Source: Gracilimonas tropica DSM 19535 (GTDB lineage: Bacteria; Bacteroidota; Rhodothermia; Balneolales; Balneolaceae). Taken from it: a DNA stretch of 64,000 bases. This document shows positions 63,339 to 64,000 of the stretch, piece by piece; position 1 is the stretch's first letter; every line of letters begins with the position of its first letter. The notes beneath the pieces are model-generated. The model saw nothing but the letters and a program-made list of their open reading frames with translations, was not told the DNA's origin and did no database searches. Both the position numbers and the translations under genes were made by a program. Location of the stretch: NCBI RefSeq assembly GCF_000375425.1, contig NZ_AQXG01000002.1, forward strand, positions 575,712 through 639,711, given 5' to 3'.

Positions 63339-63498
63339 AATTTCTAAGGTTTATTATCAGTTCATGCAGTTAAATGGATTCCCCTTCCCTTTGTTCCATT
63401 TTCTAAGTTTATATACCTGCATCCGGGCGACCATGGGTTTTATTTTTATTTAGATTTATTCCACATAAGCTTTGATTCCGTTTGAAAAGGTTCTTAAC

Positions 63499-63513
63499 TT
63501 AGAATCGTTCTAA
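63499..63513. promoter_or_regulatory. Fur-like box upstream of DUF4856 gene
   Basis: Perfect inverted repeat TTAGAA-TCG-TTCTAA within TTAGAATCGTTCTAAATAAA, 40 bases before the DUF4856 start. It resembles the TTTAGAAT/ATTCTAAA boxes of Bacteroidetes Fur, but it is a short match and not proof. Confidence 0.45.
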
Positions 63514-63552
63514 ATAAAAATACCAATCATAAATCATTCCTTTTCCTATATC

Positions 63553-64000
63553 ATGAGGCTTACAAAAATATTATTACTGCCGCTCTTAACCCTCGCATTC
63601 ATTTCCTGCGACAACAACGAAACTGCCAAAATTGAAGCTCCTTCTACCTATGAGTTTACCCGAAATGGAGAATCCAGTGTCTCCTTCACCGGCCAAACTA
63701 CCCGAATCCAGATGGCCAGCGAACTGACTTCCGCCATGATGGATTTTGACAATACTACCGAAGAGTTGTTATTGGAAATGTATCGCAACGAAACTGCTGA
63801 AGGCGGAGATGCTGATCCATTTCAAAACGAAGATCTGAATGAAGCCACTAAAAACATCAAAGGCAAAGTGGCGGCATCAACCGATTATTTTTCATCTAAC
63901 ACTCAGCTCAGTGCAGAGATCAAAAATGAATTTGAAGGCTGGTTAAGCGCTCAGGTTCAGGACGTATTTCCAAATGAGAACACCCAAGCCGCTCCGGGTC
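63553..64000 (+). CDS. DUF4856-like lipoprotein, partial
   Basis: Starts at ATG 63553 and runs off the right edge. Lipoprotein signal MRLTKILLLPLLTLAFISCD (lipobox AFISC). The mature part opens TYEFTRNGESSVSFTGQTTR, the opening pattern I associate with DUF4856 proteins of Bacteroidetes iron-uptake loci, followed by IQMASELTSAMMDFDNTTEE and EDLNEATKNIKGKVAASTDY. These proteins are often next to imelysin-family and TonB-dependent receptor genes. The nearby Fur-like box fits an iron-regulated surface lipoprotein. Only the N-terminal ~149 residues are visible. Confidence 0.72.
   Translation, partial: MRLTKILLLPLLTLAFISCDNNETAKIEAPSTYEFTRNGESSVSFTGQTTRIQMASELTSAMMDFDNTTEELLLEMYRNETAEGGDADPFQNEDLNEATKNIKGKVAASTDYFSSNTQLSAEIKNEFEGWLSAQVQDVFPNENTQAAPG

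Noticed and set aside
1-64000. tRNA, rRNA, CRISPR, prophage, insertion sequence, restriction-modification or toxin-antitoxin genes
   Set aside because: I found no cloverleaf-like RNA, regularly spaced repeat array, transposase, phage structural gene or paired small toxin/antitoxin frames.

Overview
The window looks like a chromosomal segment of a moderate-GC member of the Bacteroidota/Balneolota assemblage, probably a marine Balneolales relative (Gracilimonas/Balneola-like). This is inferred from gene content: a large secreted Ig-repeat protein of the type usually sorted by type IX secretion, a Bacteroidetes-type 58-residue histone H1-like protein, an exosortase with a partner membrane protein, lipoprotein GH92/GH47 mannosidases, a single-chain glycine dehydrogenase, and mostly A/T-rich leaders with few Shine-Dalgarno sites. 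I see no rRNA, tRNA, CRISPR array, intact insertion sequence, prophage or restriction system.

Layout. 1-3.6 kb: a truncated secreted Ig-repeat protein with a probable +1 frameshift just after its signal peptide, and an OmpA/SPOR outer-membrane protein upstream of it. 4-6.3 kb: exosortase, partner membrane protein and glycerate 2-kinase. 6.4-9.5 kb: sulfotransferase plus class IV aminotransferase, a flavin reductase and a SnoaL-like protein. 9.6-16.6 kb: a leftward, tightly packed operon (PfkB kinase, SemiSWEET, RdgB, GH92, GH47, sodium/solute symporter) that appears to release and import mannose-type sugars. 16.8-25 kb: subtilase, NUDIX hydrolase, GhrA-like reductase, CrcB, IlvE, PEP carboxylase and Tag.

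25-34.8 kb is the most coherent accessory locus: two CstB-like persulfide dioxygenase/rhodanese proteins, a membrane-anchored rhodanese, an MFS exporter, a SulP permease and a split YeeE/YedE thiosulfate channel, with a divergent HutC-type GntR regulator and palindromic candidate operators between them. It reads as a reactive-sulfur uptake and detoxification island. 34.9-46 kb: a LolA-like periplasmic protein, DinB, glycosyltransferase plus LpxH-like phosphoesterase, OsmC, GcvP, and a rightward group of two beta-propeller proteins flanking a sulfotransferase. 46-64 kb: ZIP transporter, EttA, a sensor kinase, a PH-domain pair (YdbS/YdbT-like), the histone H1-like gene, an MFS protein, an exo/endonuclease lipoprotein, HemG-HemH, an AhpD-like protein, an AT-rich orphan, an SGNH hydrolase and the start of a DUF4856 lipoprotein behind a Fur-like box.

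Several families of degenerate spacer repeats recur, typically abutting stop codons and often as inverted pairs between convergent genes; in two places they supply the last codons of proteins. I found no system I can confidently call undescribed. The best candidates for follow-up are the GntR-controlled sulfur island, the RdgB-containing mannosidase operon, the stop-codon-abutting repeats and the frameshifted secreted protein.
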